Shown here piece after piece: positions 29,370-39,200 of a stretch of 64,000 bases of DNA. The DNA is from an uncultured Acidobacteriota bacterium (GTDB taxonomy: Bacteria; Acidobacteriota; Terriglobia; Bryobacterales; Bryobacteraceae). A program made the translations under genes and the position numbers. How positions within the stretch are numbered: position 1 is the first letter of the stretch; every line of letters starts with the position of its first letter. The notes beneath the pieces were generated by a model. The model saw only the letters and a program-made list of their open reading frames with translations, made no database searches and was not told where the DNA came from. The stretch spans positions 94,962-158,961 of the forward strand of contig CADEFT010000006.1 in the NCBI GenBank assembly GCA_902826685.1, given 5' to 3'.

Positions 29370-30704
29370 ATGCTAGACCGGCGCGGCTTCCTTTCATCCC
29401 TCGCCCCATCCCTCGAGCGCCCTTCCTCGAGGCGGCCGAATCTCTTATTCATCGTGGCCGATCAGTGGCGCGCGCAGTCCATGCCCTCAGCCGGCGACTC
29501 GGACCTCATCGCTCCGAATCTGGCGCGGCTTGCTGGAGAAGGAGTCGACTTTCGCCGCGCCTACACGAGTTATCCGGTGTGTTGTCCGTCACGCGCCGCC
29601 ATGCTGACCGGCAAGTTTCCCCATGCCGCCGGCGTGTCGCGCAATCATATGCTCCTTCCTTTGACCGAGAAAACCTTCTCGGCGGAGCTGAAGCGAGTTG
29701 GATATCGTACAGGGTACATCGGGAAATGGCACCTGGACGATGGGGGAGATCAGGGATTCGTACCCGTGGAGCGGCGTCGCGGGTTCGATTACTGGGCAGC
29801 GCATAACATCAACCACCGGCACTACGGCTCCGTCTATTTCACAGACACGCCCCAGCCAATCCCCGCCCGCGGCTTCGAGCCCGACCATCAGACCGATCTG
29901 GCAATCGAATTCATTCGCCGGAAGAGCGCGCAGCCCTTTTTCCTGTATCTGTCGTGGGTTGCGCCGCACCCGCCGCTCACGCCTCCAACCCGCCACGCGA
30001 TCTATGATCCCGGCAAAATCCGCTTGCGTCCGAACGTGCCGGAGGGCAGCGCGGCCGAAGCCCGGAAGAACACAGCCGGGTTCTACGGGTTGTGCACCGC
30101 GGTAGACGAAAATCTCGGGCGGCTGCTCGCGTCGCTCGATGAAAAGGGATGGACGGAAGATACGATCGTCGTTTTCACGTCGGATCACGGATGGACGCTC
30201 GGATCTCATGGGCTCGACGAGATCGATCGGCCTTACGAGGAGTCGTCGAAAATTCCGCTGGTGATCCGATTTCCCAGGCGCGTCAGGAAGCGAACGGAGC
30301 ATGATGCGCTTATTTCTAATGTCGACTACGCGCCGACTCTGCTTTCGCTGTGTGGAGTCAAGCCTCCTGCCGGCATGCAGGGCGTCGATCATTCGGAGTG
30401 GCTGACAAGCGGTCGGGCCGCGCCTCGGAAGTCCATCTATACGGAGGGAGCGCTCGGATCTCCCGATGAATGGAGAATGGTCGTCCGAGGTCTCGACAAA
30501 CTGATCGTCGACTACACTCTAAAGCCGACGCATATGTATCACCTTGGTCAGGATCCGTATGAGCTCCGGAACTTGGCCGCAATTCCCGAACAAGGCCGCA
30601 AGCGCGACGAACTGCTCAATCTTCTGCGCCGCTGGATGTCGGACACATCGGATCGGATCCTGTACGCGGCGCCTCGACGGACTCGCGCGGGCAATGGCCC
30701 TTGA
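29370..30704 (+). CDS. Sulfatase (formylglycine-dependent arylsulfatase-type)
   Basis: The 444-residue protein opens with LDRRGFLSSLA, a twin-arginine-like or lipobox-free export signal. It has the N-terminal metal Asp in LLFIVADQW and the modification motif C-C-P-S-R at residues 71-75, in which Cys71 should become formylglycine. GYIGKWHLDDGG and TSDHGWTLGSHG (the metal Asp-His pair) follow. It fits type I sulfatases acting on sulfated sugars or phosphonate/sulfate esters. I start it at ATG 29370, because the longer TTG version at 29349 adds only FYPQYT-like residues. No sulfatase-maturase gene is in the window. It converges on the amidohydrolase gene. Confidence 0.87.
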   Translation: MLDRRGFLSSLAPSLERPSSRRPNLLFIVADQWRAQSMPSAGDSDLIAPNLARLAGEGVDFRRAYTSYPVCCPSRAAMLTGKFPHAAGVSRNHMLLPLTEKTFSAELKRVGYRTGYIGKWHLDDGGDQGFVPVERRRGFDYWAAHNINHRHYGSVYFTDTPQPIPARGFEPDHQTDLAIEFIRRKSAQPFFLYLSWVAPHPPLTPPTRHAIYDPGKIRLRPNVPEGSAAEARKNTAGFYGLCTAVDENLGRLLASLDEKGWTEDTIVVFTSDHGWTLGSHGLDEIDRPYEESSKIPLVIRFPRRVRKRTEHDALISNVDYAPTLLSLCGVKPPAGMQGVDHSEWLTSGRAAPRKSIYTEGALGSPDEWRMVVRGLDKLIVDYTLKPTHMYHLGQDPYELRNLAAIPEQGRKRDELLNLLRRWMSDTSDRILYAAPRRTRAGNGP

Positions 30705-30744
30705 AGATCATGAGGGTGCCCGCGTTCCGTTTGGGGCTGGAAGC

Positions 30745-32001
30745 TTATTGCTTCTTCTTGCCGGCGCCGCCGCGCGGGCGCGTGTAGTCGAACGATTTCC
30801 AATCCGTACCGGCGCGTCCGTTGAGATCCCAAACCACGCGCCCGGCGCGCAGGGTCATCTCCGCCTCGATCCGCCGGTCGCCATCGCGGCGCGCACCGGC
30901 CGAATCGAGAAACCCGAACGATCCGCGTTCAAGCGCCAGCACCGCCACGTCCGCCTCCGCCCCCACGTCGAGGTTTCCGAGTTGCGGCCGCTTGATCTCC
31001 CGGGCCGGGTTCCAGGTGGACATGCGGATTACCTCCGTCAGCGGCAGCCCGAGGTTCAGCATCTTCGACATGACGTTGGTCATCGACTTCATGCCGGCGT
31101 TCATGCTGGTGGTGTGAAGGTCGGTCGAAATCGAGTCGGGATAGAACTTCTGTTCGAACGCCGGCGCCGCGATGTTCCAGAAGAAGCTGCCGCCGCCATG
31201 ACCGACGTCGAAGACGATGCCGCGCTTGCGTCCGATTTCCATGGCCGGATTCACTTTGCCGTCCACCACCTCGCGCCGCAGGCCGGAATAGCAGTGGGTG
31301 TAGATGTCGCCGGGCCGCAGCTTATCGCCAAGCAGGGTCGACAGGTTGCGCTCCTCGGTGGCGCGCCCGAAATCCACCATCACCGGCAGTTCCGTCGCCT
31401 TGCCCGCCTGCAGGGCTCCGTCGATCGACGGCCAGCCTTCCCCGCTGTAATGGGCCGACTTGAATCCCACGATGACGTCGGGATGAGCCTTCGCCATGCG
31501 CGTCATCTCCTCGCTGTTCATGTCCTTGGGGTCGTTCTCCCCGGCCGCGCTCATGCCGTTTCCCACCACGTTGAGAAGGGCCAGAACGCGCGTGGCGGCG
31601 CGGTCGATGACGCGCTGGCGGAAGTCGGGGAAGTTGCGCCAGCCCGACGTGCCGGCATCCACCATCGTCGTCACGCCGCTGCGGAAGGAAAAGCCGTCGG
31701 GGTAAACGCTGAGGTCGCCCGTGTAGGCCCGCTTTTGGCCCGTGCCCGCGTAAACGTGCACGTGGATATCCACCAGCCCCGGAGTCACGAAAAGGCCGCC
31801 GGCCTTGGCCACCCGCCGCGCCGACGATTCGGGAATGTTCTCCGCCACGCGGGCGATCTTACCCCCTGCGATCGCCACGTCCATCACGCGGTCGATGTTG
31901 TTCTTGGGGTCGATGACGTGGCCGCCCTTAATCAGCAGGTCGTAAGTGGGCTGGCCGGAGGCCGCGGCGCAGAGAAGGATTGCGAACGGAAGACACCGCA
32001 T
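30745..32001 (-). CDS. Secreted amidohydrolase/deacetylase-family metallohydrolase
   Basis: The 418-residue protein starts with a signal peptide (MRCLPFAILLCAAASG). The amidohydrolase hallmarks follow: VTPGLVDIHVHVY (metal His pair, about residues 73-85), GVTTMVDAGTSG, a lysine in VGFKSAHYSG that could be the carboxylated metal bridge, His in IYTHCYSG and VFDVGHGG, and Asp in SISTDLHT. LDVGAEADVAVL is the usual composite-domain end. The match is to the D-aminoacylase/dihydroorotase-like amidohydrolase/deacetylase group. It lies 12 bases downstream of the NhaR-type regulator gene on the same strand, so they probably form a unit. Substrate unknown. Confidence 0.85.
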   Translation of the reverse strand: MRCLPFAILLCAAASGQPTYDLLIKGGHVIDPKNNIDRVMDVAIAGGKIARVAENIPESSARRVAKAGGLFVTPGLVDIHVHVYAGTGQKRAYTGDLSVYPDGFSFRSGVTTMVDAGTSGWRNFPDFRQRVIDRAATRVLALLNVVGNGMSAAGENDPKDMNSEEMTRMAKAHPDVIVGFKSAHYSGEGWPSIDGALQAGKATELPVMVDFGRATEERNLSTLLGDKLRPGDIYTHCYSGLRREVVDGKVNPAMEIGRKRGIVFDVGHGGGSFFWNIAAPAFEQKFYPDSISTDLHTTSMNAGMKSMTNVMSKMLNLGLPLTEVIRMSTWNPAREIKRPQLGNLDVGAEADVAVLALERGSFGFLDSAGARRDGDRRIEAEMTLRAGRVVWDLNGRAGTDWKSFDYTRPRGGAGKKKQ

Positions 32002-32013
32002 AGAACCACTAGC

Positions 32014-32940
32014 TTACACCGCCACTGGAGCGGGCTTGCGGGTGGGGAAGAGTTCCTCCCGCGCCGACTGCAGAATCGCCAGGACGGCCGGATGCTTGAA
32101 CTTCCGCTCCACCGAGATGGCGTAGTAATGCTCCAACACCGTGTCGATCCGTCCCACGGCCACCACTCCGTAGTTCTTCTTCACGCTCTGCTCCACCGCC
32201 GTTGGCGCGGCGAACACGCCGATGCCCGCCTGGCCGAAGGCCTTGGCCAGGGCGCTGTCCTGGAACTCGCCCACCAGCCGCGGCCGGATCCCGGTCGATT
32301 CGAACCATTGGTCGAGCGAGCGCCGCAGCGTGGAACTCTCAAGCGGCACCAGAAACGGCATGCCATTGAGCGATTGCGGGAACTTGCCGCGCATCTTCCG
32401 GGCGAGCGCGGGCGCCGCGAAGAGGCTGACGCCGCAGGAGCCCAGCAGGTGATTGTAGGTCTTCACGCGCACCGCCGGCATGCTGGGCGCATCGGTCAGC
32501 GCCACGTCCAGGTCCATGGTGGCGAGGGCGGCCAGAAGCCGCTCGGGATGATCTTCATGGCAGATCAGATGCACCGGCTCCTTCATTTCAAGCGCCGGCG
32601 TCAACAGGCTGTGCACCAGCGATTTCGGCAGCGAATCGGAAATGCCCACCACCAGGCGCAGCGGACGTTCGGGCGACCCGCCTTTGCTGACTTCGAGCAG
32701 CTCGCGCCCCAGCCCGAAAATCTCGTCGGCATAGCCGAACACCATCCGGCCGAATTCCGTCAGCACCAGGCTCCGGCCCGCGCGGCTGAACAGCTTTTCG
32801 CCCAGCGAATCCTCGAGGGCGCGAATCTGCGCCGATACGGTCGGTTGCGCCAGCCGCAACTGATCGCAGGCCTTCACGATGCTGCCTTCCTTCGCCACCA
32901 CCCAGAAATAGAGCAGGTGGTGGTAGTTCAACCATTCCAT
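32014..32940 (-). CDS. nhaR: LysR-family regulator, NhaR-like
   Basis: The 308-residue protein is a LysR regulator whose N-terminus MEWLNYHHLLYFWVVAKEGS is the NhaR form. The helix-turn-helix is ACDQLRLAQPTVSAQIRALEDSLGEKLF (about residues 24-51). The ligand domain begins near residue 90 with LRLVVGISDSLPKSLV, again as in NhaR. In Escherichia coli NhaR responds to sodium and activates nhaA and biofilm genes. Here no antiporter gene is adjacent; the downstream gene is an amidohydrolase, so the regulon must differ. The 110-base gap to the divergent hydrolase is A/T-rich near 32965-33000 and could hold its operator, though I cannot name a site. Confidence 0.82.
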   Translation of the reverse strand: MEWLNYHHLLYFWVVAKEGSIVKACDQLRLAQPTVSAQIRALEDSLGEKLFSRAGRSLVLTEFGRMVFGYADEIFGLGRELLEVSKGGSPERPLRLVVGISDSLPKSLVHSLLTPALEMKEPVHLICHEDHPERLLAALATMDLDVALTDAPSMPAVRVKTYNHLLGSCGVSLFAAPALARKMRGKFPQSLNGMPFLVPLESSTLRRSLDQWFESTGIRPRLVGEFQDSALAKAFGQAGIGVFAAPTAVEQSVKKNYGVVAVGRIDTVLEHYYAISVERKFKHPAVLAILQSAREELFPTRKPAPVAV

Positions 32941-33050
32941 GGCTTTTCTCTATTGTCACTTCGATTTTTTGGAATGGAAATACTGTAAACTATCTATTTG
33001 TCTATGCTCGGATCCGGCTTCACGGACGCGGCCGCCGTTCAGGAAGACCG

Positions 33051-34115
33051 ATGAATCCCTTCGTCCTATTGGCGTGGTGGCTGGCGAGTGAGCTGCCCGA
33101 TATCCGTTCCATACGCCCGGACCTGACCACGCCCACCGTCACCGAAGGCGCCCCGGCCGCGGGCAAACGCGTGCGCCAGTCGATACCCGAATGGCAGGGT
33201 ACCGCCGTCCATCACGCCCTCTATCTTCCCTCCGATTGGCGTCCCGGCCGCCTTTACCCCGTCATCGTCGAATATGCGGGCAACGGCAACTATAAGAACG
33301 CCTATGGCGACGTTTCCGAAGGCACGGTGGAAGGATCGAACCTGGGCTATGGCCTGTCGGGCGGGCGCGGCTACATCTGGATCGCCATGCCCTTCGTCGA
33401 TACGGTCAACCGGCGCAATGCCATTACCTGGTGGGGCGACGCGGCCGCCACGGTCGACTATTGCCTGAAAGCGGTGCGCCTGGTGTGCGAAACATATGGC
33501 GGCGACCCGTCGGCGGTGATCGCGGCCGGGTTCTCGCGCGGCGCCATCGGCACCAACTACATCGGCCTGCGAGACGATCTGATCGCCGATATTTGGCTCG
33601 CCTTCTTCCCTTATAGCCACTATGACGGCGTTCGAAGCTGGACGCCCGGCGACCGCCCGGCGGACGCTTTGGAGCGGTTGAAAAGGCTCAAAGGCCGGGC
33701 GTCGTTTCTCACCCACGAAGTGTCGGTGGATCCTACCCGCCTCTACCTGGACACCACCGGTGTACGCGCACCGTTTACCTTACGCGCGCTGCCCTACCGC
33801 AATCACAACGACGCCTGGACCCTGCGCGACATCCCGCTGCGCCGCGAAGCGCGCGCCTGGCTGCGCGACACCGTGCGCGCCAAGCCGGGGACCCACACCA
33901 TCTCAGGCAAAGTCCGCGACGGACGCGGCAAGCCGGCGGCCGGCGTGACGGTCGCCAGCGGCCCGACGCATTTCGTCACCACCGACGCGCGGGGACGCTA
34001 CCGGCTGGCCGGTCTAATCGACGGGGAGCGGCTGATCACCGCAGGCCGATCCTCGCGCCAGGCGACCCTCGCCGGCCGCGACCTGACGGGCATCGACCTC
34101 GTCTATCGCCCGTGA
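33051..34115 (+). CDS. Alpha/beta-hydrolase-like protein with carboxypeptidase-regulatory-like tail
   Basis: The 354-residue protein follows a fair ribosome site (AGGAAG, 33042). The N-terminal hydrophobic stretch MNPFVLLAWWLASELP may be a signal peptide. The core has YPVIVEYAGNGNYKNAYGD and the nucleophile elbow GFSRG with Ser162, with a histidine candidate in RNHNDAW (about residue 249). From about residue 280 a beta-sandwich of the CarboxypepD_reg type appears (ISGKVRDGRGKPAAGVTV and DARGRYRLAGL). It is probably an exported esterase or peptidase-like enzyme. Closest described families are poly-ester or feruloyl-type esterases, but I would not assign one. The gene sits 17 bases before the cytochrome/monooxygenase gene. 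Confidence 0.65.
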   Translation: MNPFVLLAWWLASELPDIRSIRPDLTTPTVTEGAPAAGKRVRQSIPEWQGTAVHHALYLPSDWRPGRLYPVIVEYAGNGNYKNAYGDVSEGTVEGSNLGYGLSGGRGYIWIAMPFVDTVNRRNAITWWGDAAATVDYCLKAVRLVCETYGGDPSAVIAAGFSRGAIGTNYIGLRDDLIADIWLAFFPYSHYDGVRSWTPGDRPADALERLKRLKGRASFLTHEVSVDPTRLYLDTTGVRAPFTLRALPYRNHNDAWTLRDIPLRREARAWLRDTVRAKPGTHTISGKVRDGRGKPAAGVTVASGPTHFVTTDARGRYRLAGLIDGERLITAGRSSRQATLAGRDLTGIDLVYRP

Positions 34116-34132
34116 TAAGCTCAGGTTGAACT

Positions 34133-35461
34133 ATGGTCACCCTGAGAGTTTCCGCGCTCTGTTTTGCGCTCGCCGGGTTGTCGATGGCGGCGCCGGTGTA
34201 CACCAGGGACGTGGCTCCGATTCTCTACAAACACTGCGTGCAGTGCCATAAGCCGAAGGACATCGCGCCGATGTCTTTCCTGGACTACAAGAGCACGCGG
34301 CCGTGGGCCAGGTCGATTCGCGAAGCCGTGCTCAGCCGCAAGATGCCGCCATGGTTCGCCGATCCCAAACACGGCCAGTTTTCCAACGACCCCAGCCTGA
34401 CCAAAGCCGAGATCGAGACCGTCCGGCAATGGGCGGATTCCGGCGCCAAAGAGGGCGATGCGAAAGATCTGCCGCCCGCGCCCGTCTTCACCGAAGGCTG
34501 GCAGCTTGGCAAGCCCGATATCGTCGTCGATATCGGCACCGATCACGAGGTGAAGCCCGGCAACGACGCCTATGAGCACTTCGTAGTGCCTTCGAACCTC
34601 AAGGAAGGCGTGTGGATCCGCGCCGCCGAGATCAAGCCCGGCAATCGCCAGGTGGTCCACCACGTTCACGTCGTCATCGTGCAGGAGGGCAAGGCGAACA
34701 CGGTCTCCACCAAGGGCATGCCCGCCCTCGACCAGTTCTTCCTGAAGGAAGACAACATGACGCGCATCAAAATGGATGCGCCCGTGGTCAACGATGGCTG
34801 CGCCTCGAGCATACCCAACCTGCCCTATCTGCGCGGTTTCCAGGAAGGCGGGCTCGCCGCATTTCTGCCCGGCCGTCCACCGGACGTGTTTCCCGCCGGC
34901 ACGGCCAAGTGGGTGCCGCCGGGTACCAAGCTTGAGTTCATCATTCACTACGCCAAAATCGGCGGCAAGCCGCAGACAGACCGTACCAGCATCGGCCTGT
35001 TCCTGGCGCCGGGCGCGCCCGAGCGTCCCCTGCGCCGCCTCGATTTGCGCAACTTCTTCTTCCGTATCCCACCCGGCGAGCCCCATCAGCAAGTGCGCCG
35101 CTGCTATGACGCCGAAAGCGATAAGCTGCTGCTTTCCTTCACGCCGCATTTCCACTATCGCGGCAAAGACGTCACTTACGAAATCATCGAGCCCGGCGGC
35201 CGGCGCGAAACGCTGCTGCACGTGCCCAATTACAATTTCGAATGGCAGCTTGTCTACCGCCTTAAGGAGCCGAAGCTGCTCAAAAAAGGCAGCCGCCTGA
35301 TGGTCACCGTTCACTACGACAACAGCCCCAACAATCGCGCCAATCCGGATGCCACCCAAACCGTTCGCTGGGGCGACAAGAGCGAAGAAGAAATGATGAC
35401 CAACTGGATCGAGTTTCTGGAGGCCGGCCCAGCCGCTCCCGCCACCGATTCCGCTCAATAA
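34133..35461 (+). CDS. Exported c-type cytochrome fused to copper monooxygenase-like domain
   Basis: The 442-residue protein has a signal peptide (MVTLRVSALCFALAGLSMA). A single cytochrome c heme site lies right after it (CVQCH, Cys35, Cys38, His39), with a likely Met ligand in SRKMPPW. From about residue 130 the protein looks like the copper type II ascorbate-dependent monooxygenase (PHM/DBM) fold: VVHHVHVVIV gives paired His, FIIHYAK and FTPHFHYRGKD give further His candidates, and LMVTVHYDNSPNNRANPD is characteristic. Heme-plus-copper fusions of this kind are frequent in Solibacter-like genomes; their substrate is not established to my knowledge. Maturation would depend on the Ccm system encoded at 52-58 kb. 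Confidence 0.75.
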   Translation: MVTLRVSALCFALAGLSMAAPVYTRDVAPILYKHCVQCHKPKDIAPMSFLDYKSTRPWARSIREAVLSRKMPPWFADPKHGQFSNDPSLTKAEIETVRQWADSGAKEGDAKDLPPAPVFTEGWQLGKPDIVVDIGTDHEVKPGNDAYEHFVVPSNLKEGVWIRAAEIKPGNRQVVHHVHVVIVQEGKANTVSTKGMPALDQFFLKEDNMTRIKMDAPVVNDGCASSIPNLPYLRGFQEGGLAAFLPGRPPDVFPAGTAKWVPPGTKLEFIIHYAKIGGKPQTDRTSIGLFLAPGAPERPLRRLDLRNFFFRIPPGEPHQQVRRCYDAESDKLLLSFTPHFHYRGKDVTYEIIEPGGRRETLLHVPNYNFEWQLVYRLKEPKLLKKGSRLMVTVHYDNSPNNRANPDATQTVRWGDKSEEEMMTNWIEFLEAGPAAPATDSAQ

Positions 35462-35468
35462 CGGTTCC

Positions 35469-36239
35469 ATGTTTCCTAAAATTTTCGACCTCACGGGCAA
35501 AGTCGCCCTCGTAACCGGCGGCAGCCGCGGCCTGGGTAAGGCCATGGCGCGCGCCTATGCCGAAGCCGGCGCCGACATCATGATCTGCAGCCGCGATGAA
35601 GCGGAGTTGAAGGCGGCCGCCGCCGAAATCGCCCGCGATCTGAAGGCGCGCGTCGAGTATCGGGTCACCGATATGACCGATCGCGCCGCTGTCGACCAAC
35701 TGGCCAAGACCACGCTCGAACGGCTGGGCCGCGTGGACGTGCTGGTCAACAACGCCGGTTCGAACGTTCCGCAGCCCATCGATGAAGTGCGCGACGAAGA
35801 TTGGGATCGCATCGTGGAGCTCAACCTCACCAGTTGCATGCGCCTCACGCGCGCCCTCGTCCCGCAGATGAAAGAGCGCAAGTGGGGCCGCGTGATTCAC
35901 ATTTCCTCGGTTCTCGGCCTGGGCGGCAAGGAAGCGCGCAACGCCTATTGCGGCACCAAGTCCGCGCTGCTCGGCCTGGCGCGCGCCTCGGCCATCGACC
36001 TCGGCCCCTATAACATCACCGTCAACTGCATCTCGCCCGGGCCCTTCCTCACCGATCTTCCAGGCAAGATCTTGACAGCCGAACAGAAGCGGCAATTCGT
36101 CTCGCGAACCGCCGTGGGACGTTGGGGGGAACCCGATGAGATCGCTGGTACCGCGTTGTTACTAGGTACCGATGCCGGCAGTTACATCACCGGCACGGTC
36201 ATTTTGATCGATGGCGGCGTTCTCGCTCGCGTTCTGTAG
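35469..36239 (+). CDS. Short-chain dehydrogenase/reductase (gluconate 5-dehydrogenase-like)
   Basis: The 256-residue protein is a classical SDR: VTGGSRGLGKAMARA (about 15-29), VNNAGSNVPQP, IHISSVLGLGG with the catalytic Ser, YCGTK with the Tyr-Lys pair, and ITGTVILIDGGV at the end. FDLTGKVALVTGG at the start is the form seen in gluconate 5-dehydrogenase and 2-keto-3-deoxy-fuconate dehydrogenase-like enzymes. Sugar-acid oxidation or reduction is likely. It starts eight bases after the cytochrome gene. The fuconate dehydratase-like gene 3.3 kb away on the other strand could supply a pathway partner. Confidence 0.8.
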   Translation: MFPKIFDLTGKVALVTGGSRGLGKAMARAYAEAGADIMICSRDEAELKAAAAEIARDLKARVEYRVTDMTDRAAVDQLAKTTLERLGRVDVLVNNAGSNVPQPIDEVRDEDWDRIVELNLTSCMRLTRALVPQMKERKWGRVIHISSVLGLGGKEARNAYCGTKSALLGLARASAIDLGPYNITVNCISPGPFLTDLPGKILTAEQKRQFVSRTAVGRWGEPDEIAGTALLLGTDAGSYITGTVILIDGGVLARVL

Positions 36240-36290
36240 ACGCGGTGTGCGACAATCGCGAGGCTGCCCGCTCTCGCGCGGCCATTCTCA

Positions 36291-39200
36291 ATGACTCGCA
36301 GCGCCACAGCCATCGCCGTATTGCTGCTATGGGCGAAAGCATCCACGGCCGCGCCGGCCACCGGCCGCGGCGAGGTGGTCTCTCTCATCACCGCCGGTGG
36401 ACCTTCCGGCCGCGCCCTCTACGACATCGCTTTTGAACAAGGCCAGGACGGCCGGCTGAATCAGGTTTGGATCGCCACCGCCAACGGCCTGTTCGCCTAC
36501 GATGGGTTCCGCTGGCGCAGCTTCGGCTCCAAGGACGGCCTGCCCAGCGATTTCGTGCGCTCCGTACTTGTCGCGCGCGACGGCAATCTTTGGGTCGGCA
36601 CCGATAAGGGCGCCGGCATCTTCGACGGCACCGCCTTCCGCGCCGAAGGTTCCACGAAAGGGCTGGCCGGCCCGAACGTCCGTCGTATCGCGCAGGATAA
36701 AGACGGCGCCCTCTGGTTTTCGAGCGAGGCGGTGGCCGGCGTTCGCGGCGGCATCGCCAGACTGCGGCAAGGTCAATGGAAATCCTGGAGCGCCGGCGAC
36801 GGCCTGCCCGCGGGCTCCGTCGTCCATCAGTTTACCGATGCCGCCGGACGCCAGTACGCCGTCACACCGCAAGGCCCCGCGCGCCTGGCTGGGGATCGCT
36901 GGGTGCCCGAAGTCACGCCGCCGCTGGCCAAAGGCGCCACCTGGGCCGCGGCCACCATGAACGAATTGCCTCGCTTTGGCGTGCTTCTATCCAATGGCGC
37001 GCAGGTGTTGATCTCGGCCGGCACTTACTGGTGGGCCATGGGAAATCCACCCGCGCATCGCGGCGCCATGACGGTCACCGGCGAAAACCGCGTCGTGATC
37101 GCCGGCGATTCCAGCCCCGGACGCCGTGCCTTCTTCGAGTGGAACGGCTGGACGTGGAATCAGATTTCCGAGGATTTTCCGGCCCCCGGCGGCAACGGCG
37201 AACAACTGCGCGAAGCGCCCGACGGATCCCTGTGGTATGCCGGCTTCGACTCGCTGGTTCGCTGGGCGCGCTCGGGCGGCAGCGAGTGGACTTCCCTGCC
37301 CGCCGCCCCAGGCACGCTGTTTAACGACAGCGCCGGCGGCGTCTGGTCTTTCTTCAATCAGGTGGTCTACCCGAACTACCGGCAGCTCGCGCAGCTTCAG
37401 GGAACCCAGTGGCTTTACCGCGGGCTTTACCAGCATTACGCCGCCGATCATCAGGGCGGCGTCTGGGCACTGGCCGATAACCGCGTGACGTATTGGAAGG
37501 ACAGTGCCGCCCGGCAGTGGGGCGCCGACGGCACAGGCATCGCCGCGATACTCGCCGCCACGGTCGACGGCGGAGGCATTCTCTGGCTCGTCGGGCGCGA
37601 CTTCTCGGGTAACGCGGCTCTCGCCACTTTCAACAAGGGCCAGTGGGAAAAGCGTCCCGCGCCGGAGTTGGGCAAACCGGGCGCCGCGTCGGCCGCTCCG
37701 ACCGCGGGCCTCGGCGCCTGGTTCGCGCTGCTTGAAGGTTCGCAGATGCGGCTGGTCTTAAGCGGTACGAAACTGCAGCAATTCCCCGTGCCTTCCGAAG
37801 CGGTCTCCAGGCAGCCGCCCGAATTGAAGGCCGACGGAGACGGCAGCGTCTGGCTCTTCGGCGACGCCGGACTGCACCAGTTCGGCGCCAACCGGCGCTG
37901 GAGCCAATTGCGCGACCTTCCCGCGCGCGGCGTGCGGTCCATCGGATTTCAAGGCCGCAACGTGTGGCTCATGATGGACGCCTCCGGCGGCGGCCGGGAC
38001 GGCCTGCTGCGCATTACCCCAACCGGGCGTCAGTTCTTCGACGGAGAGTACACTTCGAAATTCACGCAGTCCTCCGATGGCACGCTAGCCGCGGGCGGCA
38101 AGGGAAAGTTCTACGTCATCCCGCCCGACGCCGGCGCGCCGGCCGGAATGATCGTACCCTCCGGCGCCACGGTGCTCTCGGCCATTCGCGCCCAGGGCGG
38201 ACGCTTTCTCGCTTCCACCGCCGCCGCCACGGCCGAGTTCAAGCCCGATGGCGTGCCCCCCGATACCGATCTGATCAACCCTTCCACCGCCGTGCTGGCG
38301 GGCCAGGCCGTCACTCTTTCGGCCGAAGCGCGCGAGCGGTTCCGCGCCGGCGGTCCCGGTTCCGAGTACTCCTATTCCTGGCAGATCGATGGTGGACCGT
38401 GGACGCCATTCGCCGCCTCCAACACCCTGCGCATCGAACCCCATCGCCTTTCCACGGGCAGCCATCACGTCGCCGTTCGCGCCCGCGATCGGGGTCTCGA
38501 TGTCGACCCCAGCCCCGCCGAGACCGCCTTCCAGGTTCACTCGCTTCCCTTGCAGGAAAAAGGATGGTTCCGCGTCCTGATGGTGCTCCTGCTGGCCCTG
38601 CTCGCCGGAACCAGCGCCGCCGCGATTTTCGCCGGACGCCGGACGGCGGTCCAGGCCAGGGAACTGGATCGCCGCGTCGACGAACGCACGGCCGGCCTGG
38701 TCAACGAGATCGTACGCCGCGGACGCGCCGAAGTGGACCTGCGCACGAGCGACCGGCGTTTTCGCGATATCGTCGAAGCCGCACAGGAAGGCATCGCGTC
38801 GTTCGACGCCGAAGGCCGCTGCACGCTCGCCAATCGGGAGTTCGCCCGCATGACCGGCACTCCTCTCGAACAGATCACCGGCCGCAAGCCGGAGGAATTC
38901 CTGGGAGCAGAAGCGCTTCCCCTGTTTCGCCTCGAACTCGACCATCGCAATAGCGGCGATCCGCCGCCGGCGTCCAACCTGACGCTGCGGCATGGAAACG
39001 GCAAGTCCCTTCATCTCAGCGTGCGCGGCCGGCCGCGATTCGATTCCAACGGCAAGTATGAGGGAAGCGTGGTGACCGTCGTCGACGTCACCGCGCGCAA
39101 GGAATCGGAGAACGGACTGCGGCGCCATGAGGCCTACTACCGGTCGTTGTTTGAGAGCAACCCCCATCCGATGCTGGTGATCGATCTCGGCACGTTCCGC

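Noticed and set aside
30544..32988. 814-codon plus-strand frame
   Set aside because: It is antisense to the amidohydrolase and NhaR-type genes and has no recognisable domain.
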